Position numbers and translations under genes: made by a program. Below are positions 43,172 through 52,355 of a DNA stretch of 64,000 bases, piece by piece. The first letter of the stretch is position 1. Each line of letters starts with the position of its first letter. The notes under the pieces were generated by a model, which saw only the letters and a program-made list of their open reading frames with translations, was not told the origin of the DNA and did not search any database. Source of the stretch: an uncultured Bryobacteraceae bacterium (lineage in GTDB: Bacteria; Acidobacteriota; Terriglobia; Bryobacterales; Bryobacteraceae); the NCBI GenBank assembly GCA_937924525.1, contig CALDSU010000014.1, forward strand, positions 310,001-374,000, given 5' to 3'.

Positions 43172-43241
43172 TCTTTCGCCTTGCGGGGCTGGTCGCCGAC
43201 CGGCCCTGAGGCGACTGTTCGAGTTGCCTCTTCTAACCCCG

Positions 43242-43285
43242 GGCGGGCCGGAGATTGGTTTTCCGATTTCCGGCCCGCCTTTTTT
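43242..43285 (+). terminator. intrinsic terminator of the first TonB receptor gene
   Basis: An 11-bp perfect GC-rich stem, GGCGGGCCGGA (43242-43252) with TCCGGCCCGCC (43269-43279), a 16-base loop and six T after the stem (43280-43285). It lies ~70 bases after the TAG at 43171. A smaller hairpin around 43187 precedes it. It closes the plus-strand unit before the convergent ydcF-like gene. Confidence 0.9.
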
Positions 43286-43352
43286 GGGTGAGAATTGCCC
43301 CGCTCCGGTCTCGTTATCCCGGCTACCCCCGGGCCAGTCTGCTACCAGCCCG

Positions 43353-43928
43353 CTAGCGCAAGCCTACGGCCCAAATTACGTACGACACCGCCTCCCGCAG
43401 GTAAACCCACCACGGCTCGCCGCCGGCGCCGGGACGGGGCGAACCGTACGCCATCAGGCCCCGGGATTCCAACATGAGCTTGGCGCGCAGAATGTGGTAG
43501 CCGTCGCTCACCACGATGCAGGAGCGCTGCCCCATCCGCTCCATGATCTCGGAGGCCGCCGCGATCGAGTGGGCGGTGGATTCGGATTCGCGCTCGACGA
43601 CGATCGCCTCTGCGGGCACGCCTTGCTCGATCAGGTAGCTGCGGCCGACGCCGCCTTCGGTGAAGTCCGGGTCGCCGCCGCTGCCCCCGGTGGTGAGGAT
43701 CAGGGGCGCCATCCCCCGGCGGTATAAATCCAGCGCATGGTCCAGGCGCGCTTTCAGCACCGGCGAAGGTCGGCCGCGGTATTCCGCCGCGCCCAGCACG
43801 AGGATGACGTCCGCCCGCCGCGCCTCGTCCACCTCCGCCTGCTGGGCCACCCGGACGGAGAGGGCTGCCAGGTAGGAAGCGGCGCCCAAAGCCAACAACG
43901 CCGCCAACCATCGAGCAACCCGCTTCAT
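43353..43928 (-). CDS. YdcF/SanA-like (DUF218) membrane-anchored protein
   Basis: 191 residues with an N-terminal helix (WLAALLALGAASYLAAL), then the DUF218 core: ADVILVLGAAEYRGRPSPVL, LILTTGGSGGDP, and ESESTAHSIAAASEIME followed by SCIVVSDGYHILRAKLMLE. This matches the YdcF/SanA/ElyC family, which have a nucleotide-like pocket and are tied to envelope integrity and vancomycin sensitivity in some bacteria; the reaction is unknown. It is divergent from the trmH-family gene (38-base gap). Confidence 0.87.
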   Translation of the reverse strand: MKRVARWLAALLALGAASYLAALSVRVAQQAEVDEARRADVILVLGAAEYRGRPSPVLKARLDHALDLYRRGMAPLILTTGGSGGDPDFTEGGVGRSYLIEQGVPAEAIVVERESESTAHSIAAASEIMERMGQRSCIVVSDGYHILRAKLMLESRGLMAYGSPRPGAGGEPWWVYLREAVSYVIWAVGLR

Positions 43929-43966
43929 CTGCGATAATTCTGTCAGTCATCATACAACCCCGTCCC

Positions 43967-44758
43967 ATGGCGCTGCCGACGTTTATCCAAAGCCTGGCCA
44001 ATCCGTTTTTGAAGGAACTGCGCCGCGCGCTGGCCCAGGGCGCGCCGGCGATGGAAGGCTGCCTGGCTGTCGACTCGCTTCACCTGGTCGAAGAGGCTAT
44101 CCGGAGCGGGCTGCGCGTGCGCGGTCTTGTGATGGCTACGGGCAGGCAGGCGGCGATCGAAGTCCGTCTGGCGGGCGCCGCCGCGGCCAAACGCTACCTG
44201 GTCCCGGACGCGCTGATGGAACGGCTGGTCTCGACCGAATCCAGCCAGGGCGTCATCGGCCTGGTAGAACCGCCCGCGTGGACCGGGCAGGACGTCTTCC
44301 CCCCGGACGCGCTGGTGGTGGTGCTGGACGGGATGCAGGACCCCGGCAATTGCGGCGCGATCTTCCGATGCGCCGAAGCCTTCGGGGCGAGCGGGGTGGT
44401 GGCCGGACCTGGTACGGCGAACCCCTTCAATAGCAAGTGCCTGCGGGCTTCGGCCGGTTCCGTGTTCCGCGTCCCGTTTGTCGCTTCCCACGAAGTCCGG
44501 CGGATGCTGGACGAGCACGGGCTCAAGCTCTGGGCCGCGACTCCGCGCCAGCCCGGCAGCGTGCCGCCGCGCGAGGCGGACTTCCGCGGCGCCTGCGCGC
44601 TGCTGATCGGCAGCGAGGGCCGCGGCCTCCATCCGGAGCTTGCGCGGGACGCCCGCGCGGTCTCGATTCCCACCCGGGGCGTCGAGTCGTTGAACGCCGC
44701 GGTTTCGGCCGGGATCCTGCTGTACGAAGCCGCGCGCCAAAGGAGCCTCGTCGCGTGA
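43967..44758 (+). CDS. TrmH/SpoU-family RNA 2'-O-methyltransferase
   Basis: A 263-residue SPOUT methyltransferase. An N-terminal RNA-binding-like domain contains VPDALMERLVSTESSQGVIG. The knot domain has motif 1 DPGNCGAIFRCAEAFGASGV, motif 2 ALLIGSEGRGLHPEL and motif 3 SIPTRGVESLNAAVSAGILL. It uses S-adenosylmethionine to methylate a ribose 2'-OH of rRNA or tRNA; which RNA is not decided by these motifs (RlmB, TrmH and related are possible). The stop overlaps the rarA start (GTGA), so translation is coupled. Confidence 0.9.
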   Translation: MALPTFIQSLANPFLKELRRALAQGAPAMEGCLAVDSLHLVEEAIRSGLRVRGLVMATGRQAAIEVRLAGAAAAKRYLVPDALMERLVSTESSQGVIGLVEPPAWTGQDVFPPDALVVVLDGMQDPGNCGAIFRCAEAFGASGVVAGPGTANPFNSKCLRASAGSVFRVPFVASHEVRRMLDEHGLKLWAATPRQPGSVPPREADFRGACALLIGSEGRGLHPELARDARAVSIPTRGVESLNAAVSAGILLYEAARQRSLVA

Positions 44759-46065
44759 ATCTGTTCGACGCTTCGCCGGAATCCGCCGCCGCCGACGCCA
44801 CCCGTCCGCTGGCCGAACGCATGCGCCCCGCCACGCTGGACGAGTTCATCGGCCAGGAGCACATCCTCGGTCCCGGCAAGCCACTGCGCGCGCAGATCGA
44901 AAGCGACAACCTCCGCTCGGTCATCCTGTGGGGGCCGCCCGGCGTCGGCAAGACGACGCTGGCCACGCTGATCGCCCGCGCCACCCGCTGCGAATTCATC
45001 CCGTTCAGCGCGGTGCTGAGCGGCATCAAGGAAATCAAAGCGGTGATGGCCGACGCCGAGCGGTTCCGCCGCCTGGGACGCCGCACCATCCTGTTCGTGG
45101 ATGAGATTCACCGGTTTAACAAGGCCCAGCAGGACGCGTTTCTTCCGTATGTCGAACGGGGCGACATCATCCTGATCGGCGCCACCACCGAGAATCCCTC
45201 CTTCGAGGTCATCTCGGCGCTGCTGTCCCGCTCGAAGGTCTACGCCCTGCGCCCGCTCACCACCGAGGAACTGCGGACGCTGCTGCGGCGCGCGCTCCCG
45301 CTCACCGGCAAACGGGCCGGCGACGAGTTGCTGGAACAGATTGCCGGGTACGCCAACGGCGACGCCCGCGCCGCGTACAACACCCTCGAAGCCGCGGCCG
45401 CCGCCAGCCAGGACGAGGAGCTTTCCGCCCGGGCCGTGGAAGACGCGATCCAGCGGAAACTGCTGCTCTACGACAAGGCCGGCGAGGAGCACTTCAACCT
45501 GATCTCCGCCTTGCACAAGTCCGTCCGCTCGTCCGATCCGGATGCGGCGCTTTACTGGCTGGCGCGGATGCTGGAGGCCGGCGAGGACCGCATGTACCTG
45601 GCCCGCCGCCTGGTGCGGATGGCGATCGAGGATATCGGCCTGGCCGACCCGCGCGCGCTCGAGCAGTCCATCGCCGCCATGCAGGCGGTGCATTTTCTCG
45701 GCCTTCCCGAGGGCGACCTCGCCCTGGCGCAGGCGGCGATCTACCTGAGTATGTCCCCCAAGTCCGACGCCGGCTATCGCGCCCTGGGTGCTGCCCGGCA
45801 GGATGTCCAGCAGACGATGGCCGAACCCGTCCCGCTGCATCTCCGCAACGCGCCCACCCGCGCCATGAAGGAGTGGGGCTACGGCGCCGGCTACCAGCAT
45901 GCGCACCAGTATGGTGACGCCATTCCCGGCATGGAGTGTCTGCCGCCTTCGCTTCAGGGAAAACGCTACTACCTGCCCACCGGGCGGGGAGCGGAAAAGC
46001 GGATCGCCGAGCGGATCGAGGAGATCCTCCGCTTGCGCGAAGCCCGCCGCCAGGAGCCTTCATGA
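44755..46065 (+). CDS. rarA: replication-associated recombination protein A (MgsA/RarA AAA+ ATPase)
   Basis: 436 residues from a GTG at 44755 ([20 protein letters not shown]), supported by AAGGAG ~11 bases upstream; the open frame extends further 5' but that part is only read-through. Motifs: [17 protein letters not shown], Walker [14 protein letters not shown], sensor-like TTENPSFEV, Walker [21 protein letters not shown], and the C-terminal tetramerisation region (DYGMECLPP-like: [20 protein letters not shown]). It acts at stalled replication forks. It overlaps the trmH-family gene and the GNAT gene, making a compact three-gene unit. Confidence 0.94.
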   Translation: MNLFDASPESAAADATRPLAERMRPATLDEFIGQEHILGPGKPLRAQIESDNLRSVILWGPPGVGKTTLATLIARATRCEFIPFSAVLSGIKEIKAVMADAERFRRLGRRTILFVDEIHRFNKAQQDAFLPYVERGDIILIGATTENPSFEVISALLSRSKVYALRPLTTEELRTLLRRALPLTGKRAGDELLEQIAGYANGDARAAYNTLEAAAAASQDEELSARAVEDAIQRKLLLYDKAGEEHFNLISALHKSVRSSDPDAALYWLARMLEAGEDRMYLARRLVRMAIEDIGLADPRALEQSIAAMQAVHFLGLPEGDLALAQAAIYLSMSPKSDAGYRALGAARQDVQQTMAEPVPLHLRNAPTRAMKEWGYGAGYQHAHQYGDAIPGMECLPPSLQGKRYYLPTGRGAEKRIAERIEEILRLREARRQEPS

Positions 46066-46466
46066 TGACGTACCGCGCCGGCAATGACCTTGACTTGGAC
46101 CAGGTGATCGAACTGTACCGCGCCTCGACCCTCGGCGAGCGGCGTCCGGTGGATGATCGCGAGCGGATGGCGGCCATGCTGCGCCACGCCAACCTGGTGG
46201 TGACGGCGTGGGACCAGGACCGCCTGGTCGGCATCGCGCGGTCGCTGTCGGATTTCTCCTTCGCCACCTACCTGTCCGACCTGGCAGTCCACGCCGCCTA
46301 TCAGCGCCAGGGGATCGGCCGCCGCCTGCTGCTGGAAACCCGCCGTCTGGGAGGCCCGGCGAAAATCATCCTGCTGGCGGCGCCGAAGGCGCGGTCCTAC
46401 TACTCGCGCATCGGCATGACGCCGCACCCCAGCGCGTGGACGCTGGACCCGGACCAGAAGATTTAG
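46062..46466 (+). CDS. GNAT-family N-acetyltransferase
   Basis: 134 residues from the ATG at 46062 ([20 protein letters not shown]), overlapping the rarA stop as ATGA, with AGGAG 6 bases upstream. The GNAT acetyl-CoA loop appears as YQRQGIGRRLLLETRRLGGP, and IGMTPHPSAWTL follows. Substrate unknown: protein, amine or antibiotic acetylation are all possible for this size. Third gene of the trmH-rarA unit. Confidence 0.88.
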   Translation: MMTYRAGNDLDLDQVIELYRASTLGERRPVDDRERMAAMLRHANLVVTAWDQDRLVGIARSLSDFSFATYLSDLAVHAAYQRQGIGRRLLLETRRLGGPAKIILLAAPKARSYYSRIGMTPHPSAWTLDPDQKI

Positions 46467-46589
46467 GTTGGATTTCCCGGCGGCGAATCAGCCTCGGGAC
46501 GTCGCGGCTGGGGCGCACGAGCGAGGGTGTCTCCAGGGTGGTCTGGGCCAAGCCGGCGGCGGATGTCCAGGCGGCAAGCGCCTGCGCCG

Positions 46590-47465
46590 CTACTTGCGCC
46601 GGGGAACGTCCGTGCGGGCCGCGCGGGCGGGGCGCTCCGCGGCGCCGGGGTGGTCGAGGGAACAGAAGCCGGAGCCGTCGTCCAGCCACTCGCGCAGCAG
46701 GGCGACGGCGTCCACCCCTGCCGCCGTCGTGTGGCGTTCCCGGCGCCGGCGGTACTCCTCGAGAATCTTCTCGGCTTGCCGCCGGAACACCCGGTCTGGC
46801 TCCTGCACGGGCGCGTGCAGGGGCACCGCCCAAATGACGCCGCGCTCGGCGCGGGCAAAGGTCGGGACCGAGTAAAAGCTGCGGGGCGTCATCTGGCCGG
46901 TGCGCAAGCGGTCATGCTCGGCTTGCACGAAGAAATCGATGGCGTGTTCGGGGTAGCCAAAGAAATAGCCCATCCCGCGCAGCCGTGCGGGCGTCGGGTC
47001 GTACTCGATCGCCATCAGCGCCTCCAGGGGCTCGGCCGAGGGAGTGATGCCGTAGGGGGCGAAAAAGTCCGCGTGCCGCTCGAGCATGCGCCGGAACGCG
47101 CGCCGGTGAATCACGGCAAGATCCGCGTACCGCTTGCCCTCGTAGACGCGCTGGAAGTGGTGCACGGTGGCCAGCACGCTGTCGCCGCAACGCCAGGCGC
47201 TCGCCAGTTGGCGCGCTTCTTCAATTGCGGCCAGGTCCGCGCGGGCCACGTTGAACTCGAAGCGCGCCATGCCGCTGCTCATGGGTTTCAGCCCGGAAAT
47301 CCAGGTGTAGAGCGCCTCGGCATCGAGCGTTTTCAACAGCAGTTCGCGGGACTTGGCGCGCAGCGGCTCCGGGAGGGTTTCCACCGGAAGACATTGCCCG
47401 CAGGGCACGGCGCCGCTCCAGGCCGAGGCGGCCAGCCCGAGCAGCCACAGCAACAACCGCGGCAT
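46590..47465 (-). CDS. secreted protein of unknown function encoded with a di-heme peroxidase
   Basis: 291 residues from MPRLLLWLLGLAASAW (ATG at 47465, overlapping the stop of the peroxidase gene as TGATG). A Sec signal peptide is followed by CGQC (Cys22-x2-Cys25), then a helical, Arg/Glu-rich body with aromatic patches (FEFNVARADLAAIEEARQL, AIEYDPTPARLRGMGYFFGY, EHAIDFFVQAEHDRLRTGQM). No catalytic motif is recognisable. Translational overlap with a MauG-type gene and export together suggest a partner or substrate of that enzyme; that is inference. The CGQC pair could form a disulfide or hold a cofactor. Confidence 0.7.
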   Translation of the reverse strand: MPRLLLWLLGLAASAWSGAVPCGQCLPVETLPEPLRAKSRELLLKTLDAEALYTWISGLKPMSSGMARFEFNVARADLAAIEEARQLASAWRCGDSVLATVHHFQRVYEGKRYADLAVIHRRAFRRMLERHADFFAPYGITPSAEPLEALMAIEYDPTPARLRGMGYFFGYPEHAIDFFVQAEHDRLRTGQMTPRSFYSVPTFARAERGVIWAVPLHAPVQEPDRVFRRQAEKILEEYRRRRERHTTAAGVDAVALLREWLDDGSGFCSLDHPGAAERPARAARTDVPRRK

Positions 47466-48466
47466 CAGCGGGGGAACTCCCGGGGCGCGCGCACCTGCCG
47501 CCACGAACTGCCCGTCAGCGCGCGCAGGAACTCGATCAGATCCCGCTTTTCGGCAGGGCTGAGCCGCAGGGGTCGGATCCGGTAGTCCTTGTTCTCCGCG
47601 ACGACGCCACCCTGATCGTAGAAGTCGATGACCTCCTCCAGCGTGGCCGCTGAGCCGTCGTGGAAGTACGGCGCGGTCAGCGCAATGTCCCGCAGCGAGG
47701 GGACCTTAACCAACCGCCAGTCGGCCTTCGCAAAGGTGACGCCGAAGCGTCCTTCATCGGGCGGGTTCGAACGGCCCGCGCTGATGTTCACGAAATCCTC
47801 GTTGGTGAAGTTGCGTCCGGAATGGCACAAGGCGCACCGGGCGCGGCCAAAGAACCAGTCTTTCCCGCGCCGCGCCGGCGGCGAGAGCGCCGCCTGGTCG
47901 CCGGCCTGGAAACGGTCGAAGGGCGAGTCCCCGGATAAAAGCGTCCGCTCAAAGGTGGCGATCGCCTGCGTGATGCGCGTCAGCGTGATTTCCGCGTCGC
48001 CGAAAGCCTGCTGAAACAGCGCTCCGTAGCCCTTGATCCCAGACAGGCGCCGGACCAAGTCCGCCTCCGTGTTGGCCATTTCCAGCGGGCTCAACAGCGG
48101 CCCCGCGGCTTGCGCCTCCAGCGAATCGGCGCGGCCATCCCAAAACTGGCGGGACCCGAACGCACGATTGAGCACCGTAGGCGCATTGCGCGCGCCCTTC
48201 CGTCCGCCCACCCCCACCGACGCCGGGCGCGGATCGGCGAACGCATGCTCGGGGCGGTGGCAGGAAGCGCAGGAGACAGAATGGTCGGCCGACAGGCGCG
48301 CATCAAAGAACAGCAAACGTCCCAGCTCGGCTTTGGCCGGCGAGAACGGGTTCCCCGCCGGCCATTTCGGGGCCGCCAGCCCGGCAGGGGGCGCGGGCGG
48401 ATCCGCGCCCCACAGCGCCGAGACAAACAGCGCCAGCCCGCACAGCTGCGTCAGTTTAACACCCAT
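47465..48466 (-). CDS. di-heme cytochrome c peroxidase (MauG/CcpA family)
   Basis: 333 residues from MGVKLTQLCGLALFVSAL (ATG at 48466), the Sec signal start, with AAGGA 5 bases upstream; an in-frame start 27 bases earlier is less likely. Two heme-c sites are present: CASCH (Cys66-His70) and CALCH (Cys211-His215), as in bacterial di-heme peroxidases. Family segments: LGRLLFFDARLSADHSVSCA, GGRKGARNAPTVLNRAFGSR, LVKVPSLRDIALTAPYFHDG. It acts in the periplasm; members either reduce H2O2 or, like MauG, oxidise a partner protein. It overlaps the WG-repeat gene upstream and the unknown secreted gene downstream. Confidence 0.92.
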   Translation of the reverse strand: MGVKLTQLCGLALFVSALWGADPPAPPAGLAAPKWPAGNPFSPAKAELGRLLFFDARLSADHSVSCASCHRPEHAFADPRPASVGVGGRKGARNAPTVLNRAFGSRQFWDGRADSLEAQAAGPLLSPLEMANTEADLVRRLSGIKGYGALFQQAFGDAEITLTRITQAIATFERTLLSGDSPFDRFQAGDQAALSPPARRGKDWFFGRARCALCHSGRNFTNEDFVNISAGRSNPPDEGRFGVTFAKADWRLVKVPSLRDIALTAPYFHDGSAATLEEVIDFYDQGGVVAENKDYRIRPLRLSPAEKRDLIEFLRALTGSSWRQVRAPREFPR

Positions 48467-49005
48467 ATTTCCTTGCCGGCGCGGTTTAACCAAATGTATT
48501 TGCCGTTCAGGTGCACCTGCGCCGCTCCACCCTGGAACGCCGGAGCTTTTTCATATTTCGGCGCGATGACCATCTTGCCGTTGCGATCGATGTAGCCGAA
48601 TTTGCCGTCCACCTTGACCGCGGCCAACCCCTCGGAGAACCGCTCCGCCTGTTCGAACTTCGGCTCAACCACCCAGTCGCCGCGGGTGTCGATGTAGCCG
48701 AAACGGTCGCCCACCTTCACCGCGGCCCGCCCTTCCCAGAAGCCGTGGGTGAAGTCAAAGCGCGGTTCGATGACCATCTTCCCGGTAGTATCGATGTAGC
48801 CGTACTTACCGTTCACGCGCACGGCGGCCAGACCTTCGCGAAAGCCGAACGTGTTCTCGAACTGCGGCTTGATGACCACCTTGCCTTCCGTGTCGATGTA
48901 GCCATAAAGCTTGCTTTCGTCGCGAATGAACAGCAGGGCATCGCCCTCGGCGGCCGCCGCGAGCACGCCGGCCGCCAGCGCCAGGAAACCTGCACGGAAT
49001 TTCAT
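48451..49005 (-). CDS. secreted WG-repeat protein
   Basis: 184 residues: a signal peptide (MKFRAGFLALAAGVLAAAAE) and about five WG-type repeats of ~25 residues (YGYIDTEGKVVIKPQF, YGYIDTTGKMVIEPRF, FGYIDTRGDWVVEPKF, FGYIDRNGKMVIAPKY), each followed by a .F.EGLAAV.V.GK half. WG repeats are predicted beta-rich modules of unknown function, often in secreted or surface proteins. GGAGG lies ~9 bases before the ATG. Its 3' end overlaps the start of the peroxidase gene by 16 bases, so the three genes form one unit. Confidence 0.88.
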   Translation of the reverse strand: MKFRAGFLALAAGVLAAAAEGDALLFIRDESKLYGYIDTEGKVVIKPQFENTFGFREGLAAVRVNGKYGYIDTTGKMVIEPRFDFTHGFWEGRAAVKVGDRFGYIDTRGDWVVEPKFEQAERFSEGLAAVKVDGKFGYIDRNGKMVIAPKYEKAPAFQGGAAQVHLNGKYIWLNRAGKEIWVLN

Positions 49006-49022
49006 CAGGAATGCCTCCGGTA

Positions 49023-52000
49023 TCAGAATTTGAACCGCAAAGAAAGCTGCACCGACCGGGGGCCTCCGATCTGGTACAGCGGATTGAGTCCACCCTGGGT
49101 TCCGCCGCGTCCCAGGCCGCGGTTCAACATGCTTTGGGACGTACCGAACAAGGCGAACCCGTACGAAGCGTCGAAATCAGCGAAGTTGGGGCGATTGAAA
49201 GCGTTGAACATCTCGCCCCGGAATTCCATCCGGGCGCGCTCGGCGAGCAGGAATTCGCGGCGCAGGGAGAAATCGAACTGCTGGGCGCCAAAGGCGCGAA
49301 CGGCGTTGCGCCCCAGCGAGCCCTGGCGGCCCGGCGGGGGCACGGCGAACGCGGCGGGGTTCAGCCGCTTACCGCCGGCCACGTTGGGGTCGGAAAGGTA
49401 GAGCGGCACGCCGCCCACCAGATCCAGGCGCCGCTGCGCGCCGATGAAATTGATGGCGTCGAACACCTGCGTGATCGGCGTGAGCGGGGTGGCGGACCGG
49501 AAGCGGACAAAGCTGTCGAGCCCCCAGCCCCGGGTCAGCGCGCCGAGCAAACCTTCGCCGGCGCGCGGCAATTCCCAAGACACCGCACCGGTGAGCGTCT
49601 GGCGAATATCGAAGTCGGAGGGCCCCCAGTTGCGTCCCGCAAAGATGGTTTCCACCGGCACGTTGCCCGGCAGGAAGTAGGATGATTCATCGGAAGCATT
49701 GTCCAGCGACTTGGCCCACGTGTACGAGGCGAGCACCGCCAAACCTTTCTCCATGCGCCGCTGGAACTGGGCCTGAAGCGCGTTGTAGTTGGAATTCGCC
49801 GCGTTGCGGGTGATGGCGACAAAGGCCCCCGGCGAGGCAAACAGGGCGGGATTCAGGAACGTCAGAATGGGGAGGCCCTGCGGTTGGTTAGGCGGGATAT
49901 TGCGCACCGTTTCCGTGCGCAACAACCGGCGCGCCCCCGAGCCGACGTACGAGACGGAGATGGTCTGCGCCCGGCCCAGCCCCTTCTCCACCGAAAAGTT
50001 GTACTGCATGGTATAAGGCAGACGGAAATTCCTGGGGAAGACGTGGAACTGAGCCGAATAAGGCGGATTTACATTGAAGGGGACGTCTAATTGCGCAGGG
50101 TCTACCGGGAACGCAACATTGTTGAGAATGCGCGTGGCGTTGTAGGGGAAGCTGCTGAAGCCGCGCAACGCCTGCCCGAGTCCGGTGTCGTAGAACACGC
50201 CGAATCCGGTCCGGACGACCAGGTCGAGCCGCTGGGAAGCCTGGTACGCAAGGCCCAGGCGCGGAGCGATGTTCGTGTAGGCGGTGTCCCACTGGCGGAC
50301 TCCCGGCGGCGCCAGGGCCGTCGTGAGCAGGTCGTCAACCTGCGTGAACGAGTAGGGCAGGCGTTCGCCGGAGGGCGGAGGGTTCAACTCGTAGCGCGCG
50401 CCGAACGTCAACGAGAGCCGGCGGTGGATCCGCCAGACATCCTGGAGAAAAGACGAGAAGCTGTGCACATAGAAAGTGGATCGCGGCGCCAAGGCCTGAA
50501 TTTGGATGTTGACAAGGCCGCTGAGGGCGCGCTCGACACCGTCAAACACATACGAGATGCCGCGCTCGCGCGCCGCCGCCACGGGGGCCAGCCGGCGCCA
50601 GTCCACGCCAAACTTCACCTGATGCGCGCCCCGCACCCAGGAGAAGGTATCCACCAGATTGATCTGCCGCTGTTGATTTCCCAAACTGCGGCCTTGGGTC
50701 AGCGACGTGGTCAGCCCCCCGCGGTTCCAAAGGTTCAGGTTTACCGAAATCCGCTCGTTGCCGTAACCGGGCGGAAATAGGATGTCGGGCGGGGGCAGGA
50801 CGGCGCCGCCGATCTCCCGGCCTTCAAAATTGAATTCGCCGTCACTGGCGCTCCAGTTCCCCCGCAGGTCGTTCACCTGGGAGGGCCCCGGCGACCAGGT
50901 CAGACCGCCGGTGACCGTGGTCAGGTTCGATTCGAACGCGTTGGCTTGATTGGCGAACACGAACTGCCGGAAACTGGACGGGGAGCGGTTCCAGCGGACG
51001 AACGTGTTCAGGTTCGGCCCGAACCGGTGGTCGAGGCGCACGCTGACGGCGTCGAAGCGCGAGGGGAAGGACAGGGCGTCGATGTACCGGCCGAACAACG
51101 GCGGGTCGCCTGGCAACGCCGGAGAATTAGGCTCCGGGAATGCCCGCAGGACGCTGGCGATCGCGCCGGTAGCCCGCCGCCGGGCCTCGAGCGAAGGCAC
51201 GATGACGTTCACCACGCTGTCCTGCGGCTGCACCAGCCGTTGCCCTTCGTAGGAGACGAAGAAGAATGTCCGGTCGCGGCCGTTGTACAGCCGGGGCAAC
51301 CACACCGGCCCCCCGAAAACGCCGCCGAACTGGTTTTGCCGCAGCGCCTGGCGGCGTAATCTGCGCGCATTATTGAACCAGTCGTTGGCGTCGAGCTTTT
51401 CGTTGCGGAAGAAGTTAAACAGCGCGCCGGTATAGAGGTTGTTTCCCGAGCGGGTCACCAGCGAGATCTGTCCGCCCGGCATGCGGCCGTACTCCGGCGC
51501 GTACGTGGAGGTCTGCACGCGAAACTCTTCGAGCGCGTCGACAGTCACCAGGCCGTTGGTCCCGCCGAGCGCGGTCAGGCCCGGGAGGGTGCCGGCCGCC
51601 TGCTGGTAGTACGAGGCGCTGAAACTAGCGGCGACGTTGGCCGCCACGCCGTCCACCATGAAGTAGTTGGCGTTGGTCCGCTGACCGTTGATGGAGATCT
51701 GGCCGGGGTTGGAGATGGTCGCCCGCGCGATCACGACGCCCGGCGTCAGCTCCAGCAAGGATTGGAAACTGCGTCCGTTGAGCGGCAGGTTCTGCACGAA
51801 CTGGCGTTCCACCAGCGTTTCCACTACGGCGGAGTCGCGCTCGATGAGCGAAGCCTGCCCGGCGACTTCCACGCGCTCGCTCCGTTCGCCGAGGGCGAGG
51901 GTGAAATCTTCCACGACGCGGCCCGCCACATGCAGAAATACGGAACTGCGGACCGCGGTACGGAATCCCTCCGCGCTGACTTCGACGCGGTAGCGCCCCG

Positions 52001-52211
52001 GGGGCATCTCGGCGAACACGTACTGTCCTTCCGGCGAGGTGAGTTGCTGCCGGACGAGGCGCGAGTCCTCGTGGGTAACGCTGACCTGCGCGCCTTGAAC
52101 GGCCAGTCCGGCCGGGTCGACCACCCGTCCGGACAGGGTGCTCAAAGCGGCGGGAAGTTGAGCCACGAACAAGGAGGAGAACAGCAGGAAACCAAGGAAA
52201 ACAAAGGGCAT
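49023..52211 (-). CDS. second Oar-like TonB-dependent outer-membrane receptor
   Basis: 1,062 residues from MPFVFLGFLLFSSLFVAQL (ATG at 52211); a GTG at 52229 would add six residues. The order is as in the other receptor: CarboxypepD-reg-like domain (LSGRVVDPAGLAVQGAQVSV, PEGQYVFAEMPPGRYRVEVS), plug (RQFVQNLPLNGRSFQSLLEL, SINGQRTNANYFMVDGVAAN), and a barrel with YRVEV-type strands ending LSLRFKF. Sequence identity to the first receptor is low, so they are different members. The adjacent two-component pair on the same strand may control it. Confidence 0.92.
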   Translation of the reverse strand: MPFVFLGFLLFSSLFVAQLPAALSTLSGRVVDPAGLAVQGAQVSVTHEDSRLVRQQLTSPEGQYVFAEMPPGRYRVEVSAEGFRTAVRSSVFLHVAGRVVEDFTLALGERSERVEVAGQASLIERDSAVVETLVERQFVQNLPLNGRSFQSLLELTPGVVIARATISNPGQISINGQRTNANYFMVDGVAANVAASFSASYYQQAAGTLPGLTALGGTNGLVTVDALEEFRVQTSTYAPEYGRMPGGQISLVTRSGNNLYTGALFNFFRNEKLDANDWFNNARRLRRQALRQNQFGGVFGGPVWLPRLYNGRDRTFFFVSYEGQRLVQPQDSVVNVIVPSLEARRRATGAIASVLRAFPEPNSPALPGDPPLFGRYIDALSFPSRFDAVSVRLDHRFGPNLNTFVRWNRSPSSFRQFVFANQANAFESNLTTVTGGLTWSPGPSQVNDLRGNWSASDGEFNFEGREIGGAVLPPPDILFPPGYGNERISVNLNLWNRGGLTTSLTQGRSLGNQQRQINLVDTFSWVRGAHQVKFGVDWRRLAPVAAARERGISYVFDGVERALSGLVNIQIQALAPRSTFYVHSFSSFLQDVWRIHRRLSLTFGARYELNPPPSGERLPYSFTQVDDLLTTALAPPGVRQWDTAYTNIAPRLGLAYQASQRLDLVVRTGFGVFYDTGLGQALRGFSSFPYNATRILNNVAFPVDPAQLDVPFNVNPPYSAQFHVFPRNFRLPYTMQYNFSVEKGLGRAQTISVSYVGSGARRLLRTETVRNIPPNQPQGLPILTFLNPALFASPGAFVAITRNAANSNYNALQAQFQRRMEKGLAVLASYTWAKSLDNASDESSYFLPGNVPVETIFAGRNWGPSDFDIRQTLTGAVSWELPRAGEGLLGALTRGWGLDSFVRFRSATPLTPITQVFDAINFIGAQRRLDLVGGVPLYLSDPNVAGGKRLNPAAFAVPPPGRQGSLGRNAVRAFGAQQFDFSLRREFLLAERARMEFRGEMFNAFNRPNFADFDASYGFALFGTSQSMLNRGLGRGGTQGGLNPLYQIGGPRSVQLSLRFKF

Positions 52212-52355
52212 TCGGTTACTCTCGAACACTTCGCAGAATAATGTCGGGCGTGGCGTCGCACCCAGAATTTTTCGCTGGGAGGACCTGAAACGGCCGCGAG
52301 CGGACCCGGTTCGCCGGTGAACGGAAGCGCGGCGCGCCCGCTCCGCGCGGGCTGG

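Noticed and set aside
43175-43215. A hairpin near 43187 as the terminator of the TonB receptor gene
   Set aside because: It has no T-run; the stem at 43242-43285 with six T is the better candidate.
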